From Branchiostoma floridae (Eukaryota; Chordata; Leptocardii; Amphioxiformes; Branchiostomatidae): a stretch of DNA of 64,000 bases. This document shows, one piece after another, positions 12,629-24,290 of this stretch. The notes beneath the pieces are model-generated. The model was not told the origin of the DNA, searched no databases, and was given only the letters and a program-made list of their open reading frames with translations. The translations under genes and the position numbers were made by a program. The stretch spans positions 300,657 to 364,656 of the forward strand of contig NW_023365758.1 in assembly GCF_000003815.2 (NCBI RefSeq), in the 5' to 3' direction. How positions within the stretch are numbered: the first letter of the stretch is position 1; every line of letters starts with the position of its first letter.

Positions 12629-13174
12629 ATTTCACGGCGGGCCCCGCTTGCCTCGCCGAGTTTGACCGCTTGTAGTGGCTTAACTATTGGTGGTTCAATG
12701 TGGTTCAACTTGAGTTTTGAGAAGTTAAAGACACGGACTTTACGCTGAGATAAAAAATTTGCAATGAACCACGCTGTAAAATTGAAAACTAGACCCCTGA
12801 AAACTACGTAAAATGGGCAAACTCCAAGGGCCTGCTATAAGCATGCAGAGGGTCGCAAACATTTCGACGAGAAAATCGGCAAGTTAACACGTACCTGGTC
12901 ACAAAAATCTCTCTCCAACGATGAAGACATATCTCTGTAACAGTTTGGTAGAACTCTGGTCTTTCAAAACAAGACCAATTGTGAGAAAATACACAAAACT
13001 GAGGAGTAACAAATAACGCGCCTTACGGAGCATTTACAAAGTACCAGCTACGTGATTGGATAAGCCCGTCCCCGGAGGGTTCACGAGGGTTCACGTGATA
13101 CCCCCCCACCTCCTCCTGGCAGCTGGCTTAGGAGTGTGTTTCGCTACCGGGCAAATAGACACCTTTTGGCTGAC

Positions 13175-13420
13175 ACTCCTTGGCCAGTTTGGTACTATCT
13201 TATGCCATTGTAGGATCTGCTTGGAGATTACTCAGGGAGGTCCCTGTGTTCGTTTACTCTTGAAACTGGGGCTAGTATCAACGCCATGTTGAGCACAGCC
13301 AGGGGGTGTTATGAGTAATAGAATAGATGCCCTTTCAAACTGAGTAAACAAAGGGGTGAAGCGGAGCTTCTCTCTCACTAGGTAACTATCTCCGACCCCC
13401 AGCCTTGCACAGTCAGCGTC
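13175..13420 (-). repeat. composite of two dispersed repeats
   Basis: 13175-13221 is the inverse of the CTCCAAGCAGATCCTA repeat seen at 8347 and 29850. 13255-13420 matches the 7950-8300 tandem family (CAGCCAGGGGGTGTTATGAG, CTCTCTCACTAGGTAACTATC). The two families also adjoin near 8340, which suggests they belong to one larger element. The 160-codon minus-strand open frame starting at 13714 covers this repeat and is not taken as a gene. Confidence 0.55.
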
Positions 13421-13914
13421 CCTGTCACCAGGTTTCCCCTCAAGTTCTGAGGAAAAATTTGTAGCCACAACAGCAGGAGGGGTCCTTCGGAGATAGTGAT
13501 ACCCTGAAACTAGCTCTAGTAGCTGGGTAGCTAAGCACACTTGCTCATTGTGTGGTGTTCTGTGTGGTGCGGCATGCAGTTGTTTTGATGCCCCCGTTCC
13601 GTTCATTGTGCTGGATTCTCCAGTTTTGGTGTGCGGTTGTTTTGAGTTTTGATGCAGCTTTGATTCCGTTCTTTGTACTGAAACTGGAGACTTGCACAAT
13701 CTCTTTAAATCCAAAAATCTGACAGAATAACAAATGTTTCGCTGGCCTCACACCATGAAAAGAGATGGCTACAAGGAAAACTTCCATCTTACATAATTTA
13801 CTCCTGAACAATCTGTCTAGTTATGCTTTGTTGCAGACTTCCACTCTGTCTGTTTTCTTCCACTCCAGTCCACCAGTATTTTCTGAAACCGAGAACCAAA
13901 ATATTACATTGGTA

Positions 13915-14040
13915 TGGCCTAAGATGGCTGCCGGTATTCTACCTGCTCTGATTGAAATCGGATCGAATAATTACCGGACGTGATAATTAAGGCTTCCTTA
14001 ATTACTGATGCTAAGATCTAATTACACCTTGAGGCAGTTG
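13915..14040. promoter_or_regulatory. TAATTA-rich block, possible enhancer
   Basis: Homeodomain-type cores TAATTA/TAATTAAG/CTAATTAC are packed within about 65 bp (13968-14027), next to a GATTGAAATCGGATCG segment. This is only motif density, and no function is shown by the sequence. Confidence 0.25.
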
Positions 14041-14340
14041 CAGTGTTCCTTAAGGCGTACTGGTCTGTCCTTCACATTCTTGAAGATTCTCACTTGAATC
14101 TTGTAGCCTTGTCTTGTGTCTTAAACCATGGAGAAGCCTTTAGACAACCACTTGTGAAAACAAGTTTGTGTAGTTGGATCCCCTGCGTGTTTGAATGTGG
14201 ATTCGCCAGTGTGTGTGTGTATGTGTTGGGACTACGTGATGGCAACAGGGAAGGTCAGACTTAAAATGGCTCCGTCTAAGCCGGATTAGGCTCCAAGGTT
14301 GACTAGGCAGACAGAGAACCACCAAGGTTGGTCTGGAGTT

Positions 14341-14495
14341 ACTGTCCAAGCAGAGGTTGGTGAGAAAAATTGTGACCCTTTCCTTATGCGCCATATTTTA
14401 TACGACCCACCTTCTTTGGTGGAAAGGCTGGTCATTAAAGATATGCCACATAAGGAAAAGGTCACAATTTTTCCCACCAACCTCTGCTTGGAAAG
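14341..14495. mobile_element. MITE with 43-bp inverted arms, ACTGTCCAAGCAGAGG ends
   Basis: The left arm (14346-14388) begins CCAAGCAGAGGTTGGTGAG. The right arm (14449-14491) is its near-perfect inverse, ending ACCAACCTCTGCTTGG. The loop is about 60 bp. The ends match the element at 33788-33890 and the single end at 19192-19215, so this is a dispersed family. Confidence 0.7.
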
Positions 14496-14699
14496 AAGTC
14501 AGGATTAGGCTCCAGAGCAGGCTTTGAACTCGAAGACAAACTTCTACTTTCTAGCACTGGGTTTGTCCTTTTATTGCTCATTCAGTGATTGTATAATATC
14601 ATACAGTATCATAATTTGCTTCTTTCTGCACTTTAACAAACAGCCATGTTGTAAGAAGTAGAGATTTGGGAATCACAGAAATACACAGACACACAGACA

Positions 14700-14722
14700 G
14701 ATGCATGCACACACACACAGAT

Positions 14723-14753
<31 letters not shown>

Positions 14754-14755
14754 GA
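14700..14755. repeat. (CA)n microsatellite
   Basis: Nearly pure ACACAC run interrupted by GATGCG. It lies just downstream of an ACACAGACACACAGACAG tract that starts near 14680. Confidence 0.9.
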
Positions 14756-16421
14756 TATACCAAAATTCACTGCTTTGAATCTGTCAGACTAGGCCAGTAA
14801 GTACTTATCAATCAGTACATAATCAGAGAAAGAATAGCACCACAGAGCCTGCTAAGGATGCTTCAGTAGGTTTTCCCTGGCACCAGAAAGTCAAAGGTCC
14901 CATTGTGAGAAAACAAGCCATGACTTCTCCATATCCCCAAGGCTGGATGTGCTTTTCTCACATCTGGGTAGTCTGAAAGGGGACCCACTGTCTGGTGATG
15001 AATGAGAAAAGGGGTGATGAGAAGTAATCATCATAGAGACAATAGAGTAAACAAATGGCTGGGAAGTGTGTAATGATGGTTTGAGTGGTGAAGTTCAACA
15101 GCTGATGCCTCTCTGTCTGTTTGCCTCATGTGTATTCACTATGGCACGTGTATGGTCACGCCTTGGTAGTGAGCTTGAATTTTTCTATAATTTTAGAAAT
15201 GAAAAATATGCCTTTTCTCTATGATATAATGGTTAAGTCTAAGATTAGTTAATAAAATGAGTCCCAATACTCATGGTTCCTTATTGTATCCTCAAGGAAG
15301 CAAAATATTGTTTGGTGTGTCTGTGTGTGTATGTATGTGTGTGTGCTGTGTTTTCTAACACACAGAAAAGATGCGAAGTCTGCCATCTTTGATGGTCTTG
15401 TTTTGAACTTGATTGCCCAGGACTTGGACTGGAATGACGAACATGGTGGTGTGTTTGAAGAAAGGGCAATCTCCCCAAGCTGAGTTCCTACCACTTGAGA
15501 AGTTGTGTGAACGTTGCTGCATAGCTGAGTTTATTGGATTCATCTTAAATCATTAACTTCAAAACTGTCACTTCGGGAGCATTTATAAAGCGGAATGAAG
15601 ACATTTATTGGTTTATGGTGTCTTTTTCAAATAAAACCTTTGTAATTTACCTCCCCAATCCAGCTTGTAGGGTAAATAGGTTTCCCAGTGATGTGTAGAA
15701 GGTGTTAAGCCACCTCTTAAAAGTAATTTGAACACAGTTTGGCAGGGAAAGGACTTGGTAACTGGGCTGACCTAAAAACTGTAATTGGCTTTGGTCAGGG
15801 ACTTTTTGTGTCTCAGTCGGTGGCATTGAATTCTGTTACCACCACCAAAAGTGGGACAAAATCAAGCTAGACAGAATATTGAATATATAGAATACACATC
15901 CTTTACTATCCTGTATATTTGGATGTGTTGTTAGCTAGCTTATGTATGGTTCAATAAGGAATTGAATGAAGTTGAATGTAGGTAATTATTACCTCCAGAC
16001 ATTGTTGTTGTAGTTGGCATTGATTATGTTGGAGGATTAGAAGGGGAATTGCGCTCAAATCTATGGATCTTGGCAGTCCGGAAGCCAGTTAAGGAAGGGT
16101 AGGATTAATTGTTTTGCCCTTGATGACTTCCTGAAATCAATTAAAATACTTGATGTGGTTAATTAAGGTTGCCTGTGAGATGTTGTCATTTGAAAAAGGA
16201 TACACACCTTTCCTCAGCTCTGCAATACACATTTTCTGTTCTTTCATAAAGTCACACCAATTTTGTTGGTTTTCAGATCTTTTTTGATTGGAATAAAAAT
16301 AATAATGAAAATAAAGGCCCAGGTTCATACCTTGGTGTACTCAGTTTTTTGTAGTTAATACAGTCATTTTGATGTTTTGTTTTCTATGATGTCTGCTTGA
16401 TGATTCAAATGTTCAGGAACC
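14756..16421. other. non-coding, no gene recognised
   Basis: No recognisable exon or element apart from a GT-rich tract at 15310-15352. Open frames here are short and overlap the GT/CA tract. Confidence 0.55.
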
Positions 16422-16520
16422 TAGCCTGGATACCAGACCCCAACCCGAACTCAAAAATTTTGATTTTTTCCCACATGATAGATATTTTTGAGATTGAGAT
16501 GGGATCTGGTATCCAGGCTA
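16422..16520. mobile_element. 99-bp MITE, 9-bp TSD (second copy)
   Basis: Termini TAGCCTGGATACCAGA and TCTGGTATCCAGGCTA are a perfect 16-bp inverted repeat. The element is flanked by the perfect 9-bp direct repeat TCAGGAACC at 16413-16421 and 16521-16529. Length and termini match the copy at 2970-3068. Mutator-like origin is inferred from TSD length. Confidence 0.85.
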
Positions 16521-16609
16521 TCAGGAACCAAGAAGAGAAATTTGTTTGGCCTAATCAAAGTAATCGGCATGCAAAGGACTGCCTTTGTTCTCCTGGACCT
16601 TGTAGATTC

Positions 16610-17000
16610 AATCAAGACTCCATTGCAGGTTAATTTCAGGTGGAAATAGGCATGAATCTCCCAGGGAATCCCGGGGATACCTCCTGCTTCTGATCACCAA
16701 GCAGGTGGAAGACCTGATTGAATCCCGAGCCAATCCCTGACTCCCCGCCATGATTAAAACCGAATCGGTGTAATTAAAAAGGAATCGGGTATAAACGGCA
16801 TCTGGTACGGACCAAATGAGCGCCATTACCCCCTTCGTGTAATTGCTAATGAAGGTAGAAAAATCAATGGCCAGTCATTTATTCACATATTATGGGCTAT
16901 AAATAGGCAAACATGGCGACCCCTTTAGTTTGAAATTAGATGATGTGGGCCAGATGAGGGCTATCATGCTATTCTGTGTCCCTCCTGGGACGTTTTGGTG
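16610..17000. promoter_or_regulatory. possible developmental enhancer-like block
   Basis: Dense recognisable motifs include two CAGGTG E-boxes (near 16636 and 16704), GTAATTAAAA, GTAATTGCTAATGAAGG, CATGATTAAAA and ATTTATTCAC. The block lacks the simple repeats of its surroundings. It looks like non-coding DNA under constraint, but conservation cannot be measured from one sequence. Confidence 0.25.
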
Positions 17001-19589
17001 TGTAAATCGATCTTATATTGGCTCAGTTTCGTTCAAGGCTATTTTCTGTCACACTGTATTTTAGAGAAAAATTATCGTGAAAATGTATTAGTAATTACTT
17101 GTGCAACCAAAAAAAGGCAGCAATGTTGATGTTGAGGCAAGATGTATTTATAATAAAGATCCTTCACCTTAACTTAAGTACTCCACGGAAGGTTATAATT
17201 TTGTTCCCAAGTTTCTAATTTCAAACCTGTTGTAGGTATAGTCGTTGAAAAGCCTAACCGGTCCTATGACGTTGGTAGTGTAGTTTTTAGCTTAGGCCGA
17301 TTCTCACCAATATGCGGCTTATTGTTGCAGAAGAGTTTAACGTGAAACGGTAACTTTGATCTTGCACTAGATCCCCCTTTGATGTCTATTGATAGCCTTA
17401 CAATAGACCTGTAATACTGCCACATCTCTACTTGCCATTGTTACATGTCGGTGTGTGCCACAGAAGTCTACGTTCAACCAAGCCAAAAGAACACCTCTAA
17501 TTTTCATAGTTTTGAAAATGTTTAAGCTCAAGAATCCACAAGTTCCCTTGATATCTTTAGATTGCAACGACTTGACTGTAATTTTCAGCCTAGGAGACTT
17601 CCATTTTCTATCTGTTTAATTTGCACTAGACTCACAACTCTGTGACATCACCAAAGGAACACCTGTGTTACACTATAGTTGCAACCTTCTGCTGCTCAAG
17701 CCAAGGTAATTCCACTCCGAAAAGGCCATTAAGCAAAGAAAACATGTTCCAGGCCTGGGACCAGTTTATCCAGCTAAGAAGGCCAAACAATTCGCTGTGC
17801 CGATCGCTTGCTTTTCTAACCCGTGCAACGTTTAACAGTGACCTGCTATTGGTGCACCCCCCACCCTCCTTTGGGCTGAAGTTATCTTCTCGGTACACCT
17901 GGTATAACAAGGTCTCGTCCCAAAACATAGAACACAGAGTATGTTCCCTACGTGGGGTCCTCTACAATCTTAACAAACGTAAGCCTCAGCTCAAGGTAGT
18001 TAAAGACTGTACATTGTTCTCTTGGCCCCAATTTCTCTGTTCCATTATCTGGGAAGCATTCTCTGCTTTAATAAATTTTGCATGTATCTGCAGATAAATT
18101 TTCTCACAGTGTTCAGCTTCATTTGAGTTGGACTAGGATGCCATCTGTTGAGATATTTCACAGTGGTAGTGTATGTAATGTTACACCAATTCATTATGCT
18201 TAACTATGAAATGAAGTATTCCTATATATTGGTTACTACAATATGCAATGCACGTACCAAGCCTCTATTCTTTCAGCTTCAAGTTGTTTAATTTTTTTTC
18301 TTGCAATCTCAATTCATGGTCGATATTTCTAGACTTGCGGTATACACGTGAAAGAATTTGAATTTTACGGACGCCCTTTTTTGGGTATTTTTTTTTTTCA
18401 GATTTCGATCAAACATAAACATCCTGAACTTGTACTATAACCAACATCACACCAACACTACTGTATACACTACAGCTATACACCAGCAAACCTTGTTGCT
18501 TGTACAGTCTACTATCCCGGTAATTTTTGGTTGCCATTAGTCCGATGTTGGTGGTCTAACGCTGTTGCCGGAACCCGCCGGAAAACTTTTAACACTTCGG
18601 GGAGGTAATACTGGTAATAGTTCCCAGTCAGGCCCAGCCAATTTGCGAGGTTGTACCTGTAAGTTGTGTGGTACGGAGTGTAAGGGCTCCTGTGTTTGAG
18701 GGCAGGAGGGTGGAAAGTTGTTGAAACATTGCAGCCATCTTGTTTTCGTTGTCATGGGGAGATTCGATCGGAAGAATCTGTCCCCCCTTAGGAGTCTGTT
18801 TCTCTAGGATTTACCGCTCTTATCCGAGCTAATTCCAGTTTTACAGTTTGCAAACTAATTTTCCCTGTGCCTTTTCTGTTCTTCCGCTGTCCCAATATAC
18901 CATCTGGGGGTACCTAAGGTGTTATCTTAATCCTGACCAAGCACCTTTAGCAGTTGAGATAAGAGTTGTCCATCCCTTTGCAATCTGTTGGTATCCAGCC
19001 ATAGCAATGAAGGACTCTTCTCCAAGCAGAGGATTGGCCTGGTTTGGATGATATCTTTTCATGCATTTTTCGTCATTGGCCGTTCTATGTTGTGTTTTTC
19101 TACAAGGTCAGCATATGTAATGAAAAAGTGACAAAATAAAAAGACCAACAAAAACACCCCCAAAGATGTCTAAAACAAGCAAGATCCTACCTAACCTCTG
19201 CTTGGAGAGTACGCTAGGACTACATAACAATAACAAGCTCAACTTTTGGTAGATAGTTCCTTCTGACACTAAGGCAACAACTAATTTTCAGGTTTGGATA
19301 AATAGTATGATATTACAAAGTAGAATTTTACAATGCAGGCAGACATCATATGTATCATTTTAAATGTGAGAACCAGCAAATCAAATTAGTATAACCTTAA
19401 CAGGAAGAGTAGTGATGTATCACTAATGGAGATCGAAATAAACCAAACCAAACCAAACTTCTGCCCCCGTGTTTTTGTATCATCGTTTTTACACCTGTTC
19501 CCATTAACAAGTTCTATGAATAAAGTCCTTACCTTTACCTTATTTTCAACGATTGTGTCCTATAATATTGTCTCAGCATTGATTAAAGG
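17001..19589. other. non-coding, no gene recognised
   Basis: A 151-codon open frame at 17642-18097 has no recognisable domain or splice context. At 18731-18742 the minus strand carries CAAGATGGCTGC, a YY1-like motif with an ATG. At 19192-19215 one end of the CCAAGCAGAGG MITE family is present (CCTCTGCTTGGAGAGTAC). Nothing else is identified. Confidence 0.45.
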
Positions 19590-19951
19590 ATTAAGAACTG
19601 CCTGGAGAAAGTTTGCCTTTCCCTCCTGCTGTTTTCACTGTACAGCTCTCTTAAACATGCAATCTTCTATTCATATCATTTACCTCACTTTCAATGGGTG
19701 TGCACTGATTTTTGGGACACCACAATAATAATTATAACCTAAGGAATTCATCGGCTTTGTTTTGGTTAGGATTAACAACTGCCTGGAGAAAGTTTGCCTT
19801 TCCCTCCTGCTGCTTTCACTGTACAGCTCTCTTAAACATGCAATCTTCTTTTCATATCATTTACTGCACTTTCTATGGGCGGGCGCTGATTTTGGGGACT
19901 CCACAAAGATAATTATAACCTTACAAATTCCTCGGGATTGTTTTGGTTTTG
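19590..19951. repeat. tandem duplication, period about 181 bp
   Basis: CTGCCTGGAGAAAGTTTGCC occurs near 19600 and again near 19781, with strong identity through AACATGCAATCTTCT and ...ATAATTATAACCT. A partial third start follows (CGGGATTGTTTTGGTTTTG). The short open frames here are translations of the repeat. Confidence 0.85.
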
Positions 19952-21159
19952 TCGGAACCCCTTTTGTAGCACACCTTTAGGGAACGCACCTGGAATCGTT
20001 GAATCGAAGATTAGAATGTTTGAATCACGCATTAATTGGGAGGATTGCTATCATTTACAGTTCAGTGGAAGTGAATCGCTTCCGAAGAGTTGATCATACC
20101 CTGGGTACAATCCAGACCCCTAGCAACTTTCTTTGGAACTGCAGTACAATTATGTTGAGTACCTTGAGTTATTGCCATGAAAGTTCATCAAAATGTCCTC
20201 TATTTCAAACTATATGACGTTTATTTTATTTCTAACGTCGGCAGAAAAAGTTCATTCCTACTCTAATAGCCATCAAAAAGTGCCCTTCGAACCAATTATT
20301 GGAACCTATTCGCCACCCAATTGACTGGCATGGTAATATGATAAGTCATACCCCAGGTTTTGTGTCAACAAGAGAACAGTAGAAATATTGTATGAGATTA
20401 TCAGTATTTGCTCAGGTGGCGTTGGGCCTGGGTTCTTGGTCTGACAACATCCAAGTGACCGGCCGCTATAACCGATCACTCTGTCAAAGTCCCTGCACCG
20501 ATTGAGACATATTTGTTTGTTGTCTGCTTATTGCAGTTTACAACAGTTTTGGTTGACCTGTTTTCGTAATGCCTAGGTTATGAGATGCGAGGTATTCCCT
20601 CCCGGATCTTCGAGACATATAATTAAGAAGTGCATCGTTAGGAACACCTGTGCAGCACAGATAGCAGACAGGCTATTACAGACTTTTGTAATATACTACG
20701 AAACATTCCGTTCTCTTGTTCCCATGGTAACGCCGAGAGGCCTGAAGACAAAATATGATTGCTATATAGCCTGACAAGACAATTTGATAGGTCTAGTGAT
20801 TTTCATGCATATTTTTTTTTGCTGTTGTTGTTTTGTTGTGATAGGAAATTTTTATGAAAAAGCGTATCAAATTTCTCTCATATGTTCGGTGAATGTTGAA
20901 ACAGCTTCTATTTTATTTGTGACTCACAAAGTTACATCTGTATTGTCACCATTGTACATATCATAACATATGTCATACATTGTACTTCGCAGTTTTAAAG
21001 GCAGGTCCATGGATTAGATCAGAGAAGACAGCTGTTTCTGTGTCATTGTTGGTCGGCTAGAAGCTAGAACCAAGGACAGGGACACATTGTTGCCTTATCT
21101 CAGACACCAAGGTGACTCCAGTGTAGCAGGTGTTCTCTAACAAGAACAAACTTCATGAC
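19952..21159. other. non-coding, no gene recognised
   Basis: No repeat with clear borders and no recognisable exon. 20400-20760 is less AT-rich than its surroundings but shows no coding signature. Confidence 0.5.
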
Positions 21160-21945
21160 TATGAGTATGACTCTAAGTTTGTCCAAGTGGTATATGTTAC
21201 AGAAAGATTCCCAGTTTCCAGTGATAAATGATGTAAAGTTTCCTGTGAAGTCAAGTAATAAACAGCACCACTTAGTGTGTAAGTCTAGTGACTACACCAA
21301 TATGAATATTTCTCTTTCTAACAGTTTTGTGTCTGCCCTCCCCACTCAAGCACAGGTAGCCAGTTTGTCCATTGGTGCCAGCCCAGTGTGAGTGTGAGTT
21401 AGGGAGGTATACGTTCCGAAGATTCAAACTTTCCAGTGAATGATAGTCTAACTAGCACCACTTTGTAGTGTGTAATTCTTCGTCTAGGACTCTTGCTGTA
21501 TGGCAGTTTTATGTCTGCCCTCCCCACTTGAGTACAGGTAGCCAGTTTGTTCATTGGTGCTAGCCCAGTGTGTGGTTGGAAGCAGTTTGTCCCAAAGATT
21601 CTAACTTACCAGTGAATACTAACTAGCACCACTTTGCAGCTTGTAAGTCTACATATATGACTCTCGCTGTATGGCAGTTTTATGTCTGCCCTCCCCACTT
21701 GAGCACAGGTAGCCAGTTTGTCCATTGGTGCCAGTCCAGTGCGAGTTAGGGAGGTATACATTCCGAAGATTCAAACCTTCCAATGAATAATAGTCTAACT
21801 AGCACCACTTTATAGTGTACATGTCTACGTCTATGACTCTCTCTGTATGCCAGTTTTGTGTCTGCCCTCCCCACTTGAGCACAGGTAGCCAGTTTGTCCA
21901 TTGGTGCCAGCCCAGTGCTAGTTAGGTAGGTCCAGCGTGTGTCTC
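21160..21945. repeat. tandem array, four copies, period about 176 bp
   Basis: The block CAGTTTTGTGTCTGCCCTCC ... CCAGTTTGTCCATTGGTGCC starts at 21322, 21504, 21675 and 21851, giving spacings of 182, 171 and 176. The spacers share ACTAGCACCACTTTGTAGTG and CCGAAGATTCAAACTT. Confidence 0.85.
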
Positions 21946-23875
21946 CAAGGAGTGGGTGGGTACTTTGTAACAGGTGTGTAACCACTCAAGTCTTGTAGGG
22001 CGGCCAGAACTCCTTTGAATTGGAGATCAGAAAGTACGGGATGACTATTTCTGTTTTTGATTCCATGTAGTCGTTTTCGGTCTGTGTGTTTGTGTTTTCT
22101 GTGTGCCCGCAGTTACATAAATACATTGTCAATGGTGTGGCAGGAAGTGAGTAGGAAAATGGGTGACTTCATTTCTTTTCATTTCGCTTTGTTTTTTTAG
22201 CCACATCAAAGTGCTCTTGACCTGTTTTTCAGTGTAGTCCTTGGGGTTCAAGTTTTAAACAACATGTTAATCATCATACACTATACACCACACACAACAA
22301 CATCAACGTCATCATGTAGATTAGTCATTATGACAATAGCAAATATACACAATGTAAGCATTGATGGCATTACACCAAAGGTTTATACTTGCAAGATGTG
22401 ACTGGTATTATATACTACCCTAAAGATTCAGAAATAGATGAATAAATGAATAAATATTATTCTAAATGACCCCTTTCTCTTGCATCCTGTCTCCAGAGTA
22501 TAGTGACAACCTGTCCATATAGACCAGTTTTTATCTGTCTGTAGAGTGGCCTTCTTCAGCAGTGTAGTGTAACTGTATATCACATCATAAATGTTGTTAT
22601 GACTAACTTGGAAGTCTGACTGTATCGTCATCCTCTTGTCTTTACGTCTTCCCAGCCTATGTTAGGTCCGTGGGGCCGCGGTTTTGTCTTTCAGGAGATA
22701 TGCCGAAAATCTGGGGATCTTTCGGGGAGGATTTCCTCCATTGTTGGGCTAACCCTGTGCATCTACCTGTAAAATTGGTCAACATTTGGTCGGCAGGAAC
22801 GTGTAAACAGTTCCTGGAGTAATGTTTTGTTTTGTAGTTTTGTTGGTGGTTGCATGGTGGTAGGGCTTTTAAAGATCTGGAAAGTAAATTTGAAGGGATT
22901 TTGTTGTGTTATTTTTGTTGAATCATACAGTGAAAGTCTTTAACCCAGGTCTAGAATGTTTCCAAACCTTCAGGACATTTTAGTGCCTAAGAAGTGATGA
23001 AACTTGTGCTCATTGCAACATTTTAAGTGCCCTTAGCCATGAATCATCAGTAGAAACATGGTGGTTACTTAGTAGTTTGTTTCTTGATGCCTAGGATATT
23101 CTCAGTCATATAGAAGACCTTTTCATTTCATTTCATTTCATTTCCTGACATTGTAATTTGTAGATGAAATTTTTGCTTTTCCCAACATTTTAAGTGCCCC
23201 TAGCCAAGAATCGTGAGTAGAAACATGGTGCTTGGTGTGTTTGTGTTTCTGTTGGTTCTTCAGAGATATAAAAGACCCTTTTTCTGACATTTTAATGCCA
23301 TTAGCGATGAAATTCTTGCTCCTAAATGTTGTATTGTAAGTGTCCCTAGCCATGAATAGCTAGTAGAAACATGGCGATTGGTGTGTGTGTTTCTGGTGGC
23401 TTTTCAGACATATAGAAGACCTTTTCCTGTCATTTTAATGCCTTCATGGCTTAAGTGATGAAATTTGTGCTCCTAAATGTTGCAAGTGTCCCTATCCATG
23501 AATCGTTAGTAGAAACATGGCGGTTGGTGTGTGTATTTCTGTTGCACAGTCAGGTCAGTTCACAGCACCCCGGGGTCACGCGGGTTAGGGCTCTACTCAA
23601 TACCCAGTCTTTTTCAAGACAGCAGAGCAATCCCCCTGAATGCCAAATGGCGGAAATTTAATCCTCCCGGCCTCTCCAATGTCCCAGGCCGGGGAGGGTT
23701 GAATGGGGCGAGGAATGCAGGGTCCTTTTGTTGGGCTTTGTTTGGGGGTATCGGATGGCGGGCTGGAGTGTGCTTGTTGGGAATGGTGGCGAGCCATTCT
23801 GCATGGGAAACGTCGCTCACAGGATGTGGACAACAGACAGAAAACTCCTGTTGTTTACCAGTTTGGTACTACATG
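21946..23875. other. non-coding; diverged short repeats near 23.0-23.5 kb
   Basis: At 22930-23540 the phrase AAGTGTCCCTAGCCATGAAT ... AGTAGAAACATGGCG recurs about four times at roughly 150-180 bp spacing, with an (ATTTC)n tract near 23118-23142. 23560-23800 is richer in GC with overlapping open frames on both strands and no recognisable domain. Confidence 0.5.
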
Positions 23876-24290
23876 TACAGTCAAACCTGCACAAGTGAAC
23901 ACCTTAAAAAAAGATTGCCTTGCCATTCATATACTCAATGTATAGTCAAACCTGTATTACCTAGTGATCACCTGTAGAAAAGGATCACCTGGCCATACAT
24001 ATACATGATATATAGATAAACCTGTAGAAGTGAACACCTTAAAAAACGATGGCCTTGCCATTGATATACACAATGTGTAGTAAAACCTGCATTACAAGTG
24101 ATCACCTTTACATTAGGATCACCTGGCTATAAAAGTATGATACACTAGTACATGATGTACAGTCAAACCTGTACAAGTGACCACCTCTACATAAGGACCT
24201 ACCTGGCTATTGATATACAGTCGAACCTGTACAAGTGACAACCTCTACATCATAGTACATTAAAGGACCCCTGGCCAATATGACCACTTT
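23876..24290. repeat. degenerate tandem repeat, AGTCAAACCTG(C/T)A units
   Basis: AGTCAAACCTG recurs at about 23879, 23945, 24161 and (as AGTCGAACCTG) 24219, each followed by AAGTGA.CACCT and ...CCTGGC.AT. A single related unit occurs at 40855-40930, so the family is dispersed. Confidence 0.75.

Noticed and set aside
13232-13714. 160-codon minus-strand frame
   Set aside because: Covers dispersed repeats also found near 8000-8400 and has no domain or splice context.
17642-18097. 151-codon plus-strand frame
   Set aside because: No recognisable domain; a shorter opposite frame covers the same segment. Treated as chance or non-coding constrained DNA.
19426-19980. Several frames of 66-100 codons containing the same peptide (TAWRKFAFPSCCFHCTALL)
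   Set aside because: The shared peptide comes from a 181-bp tandem duplication read in two frames, not from a protein family.
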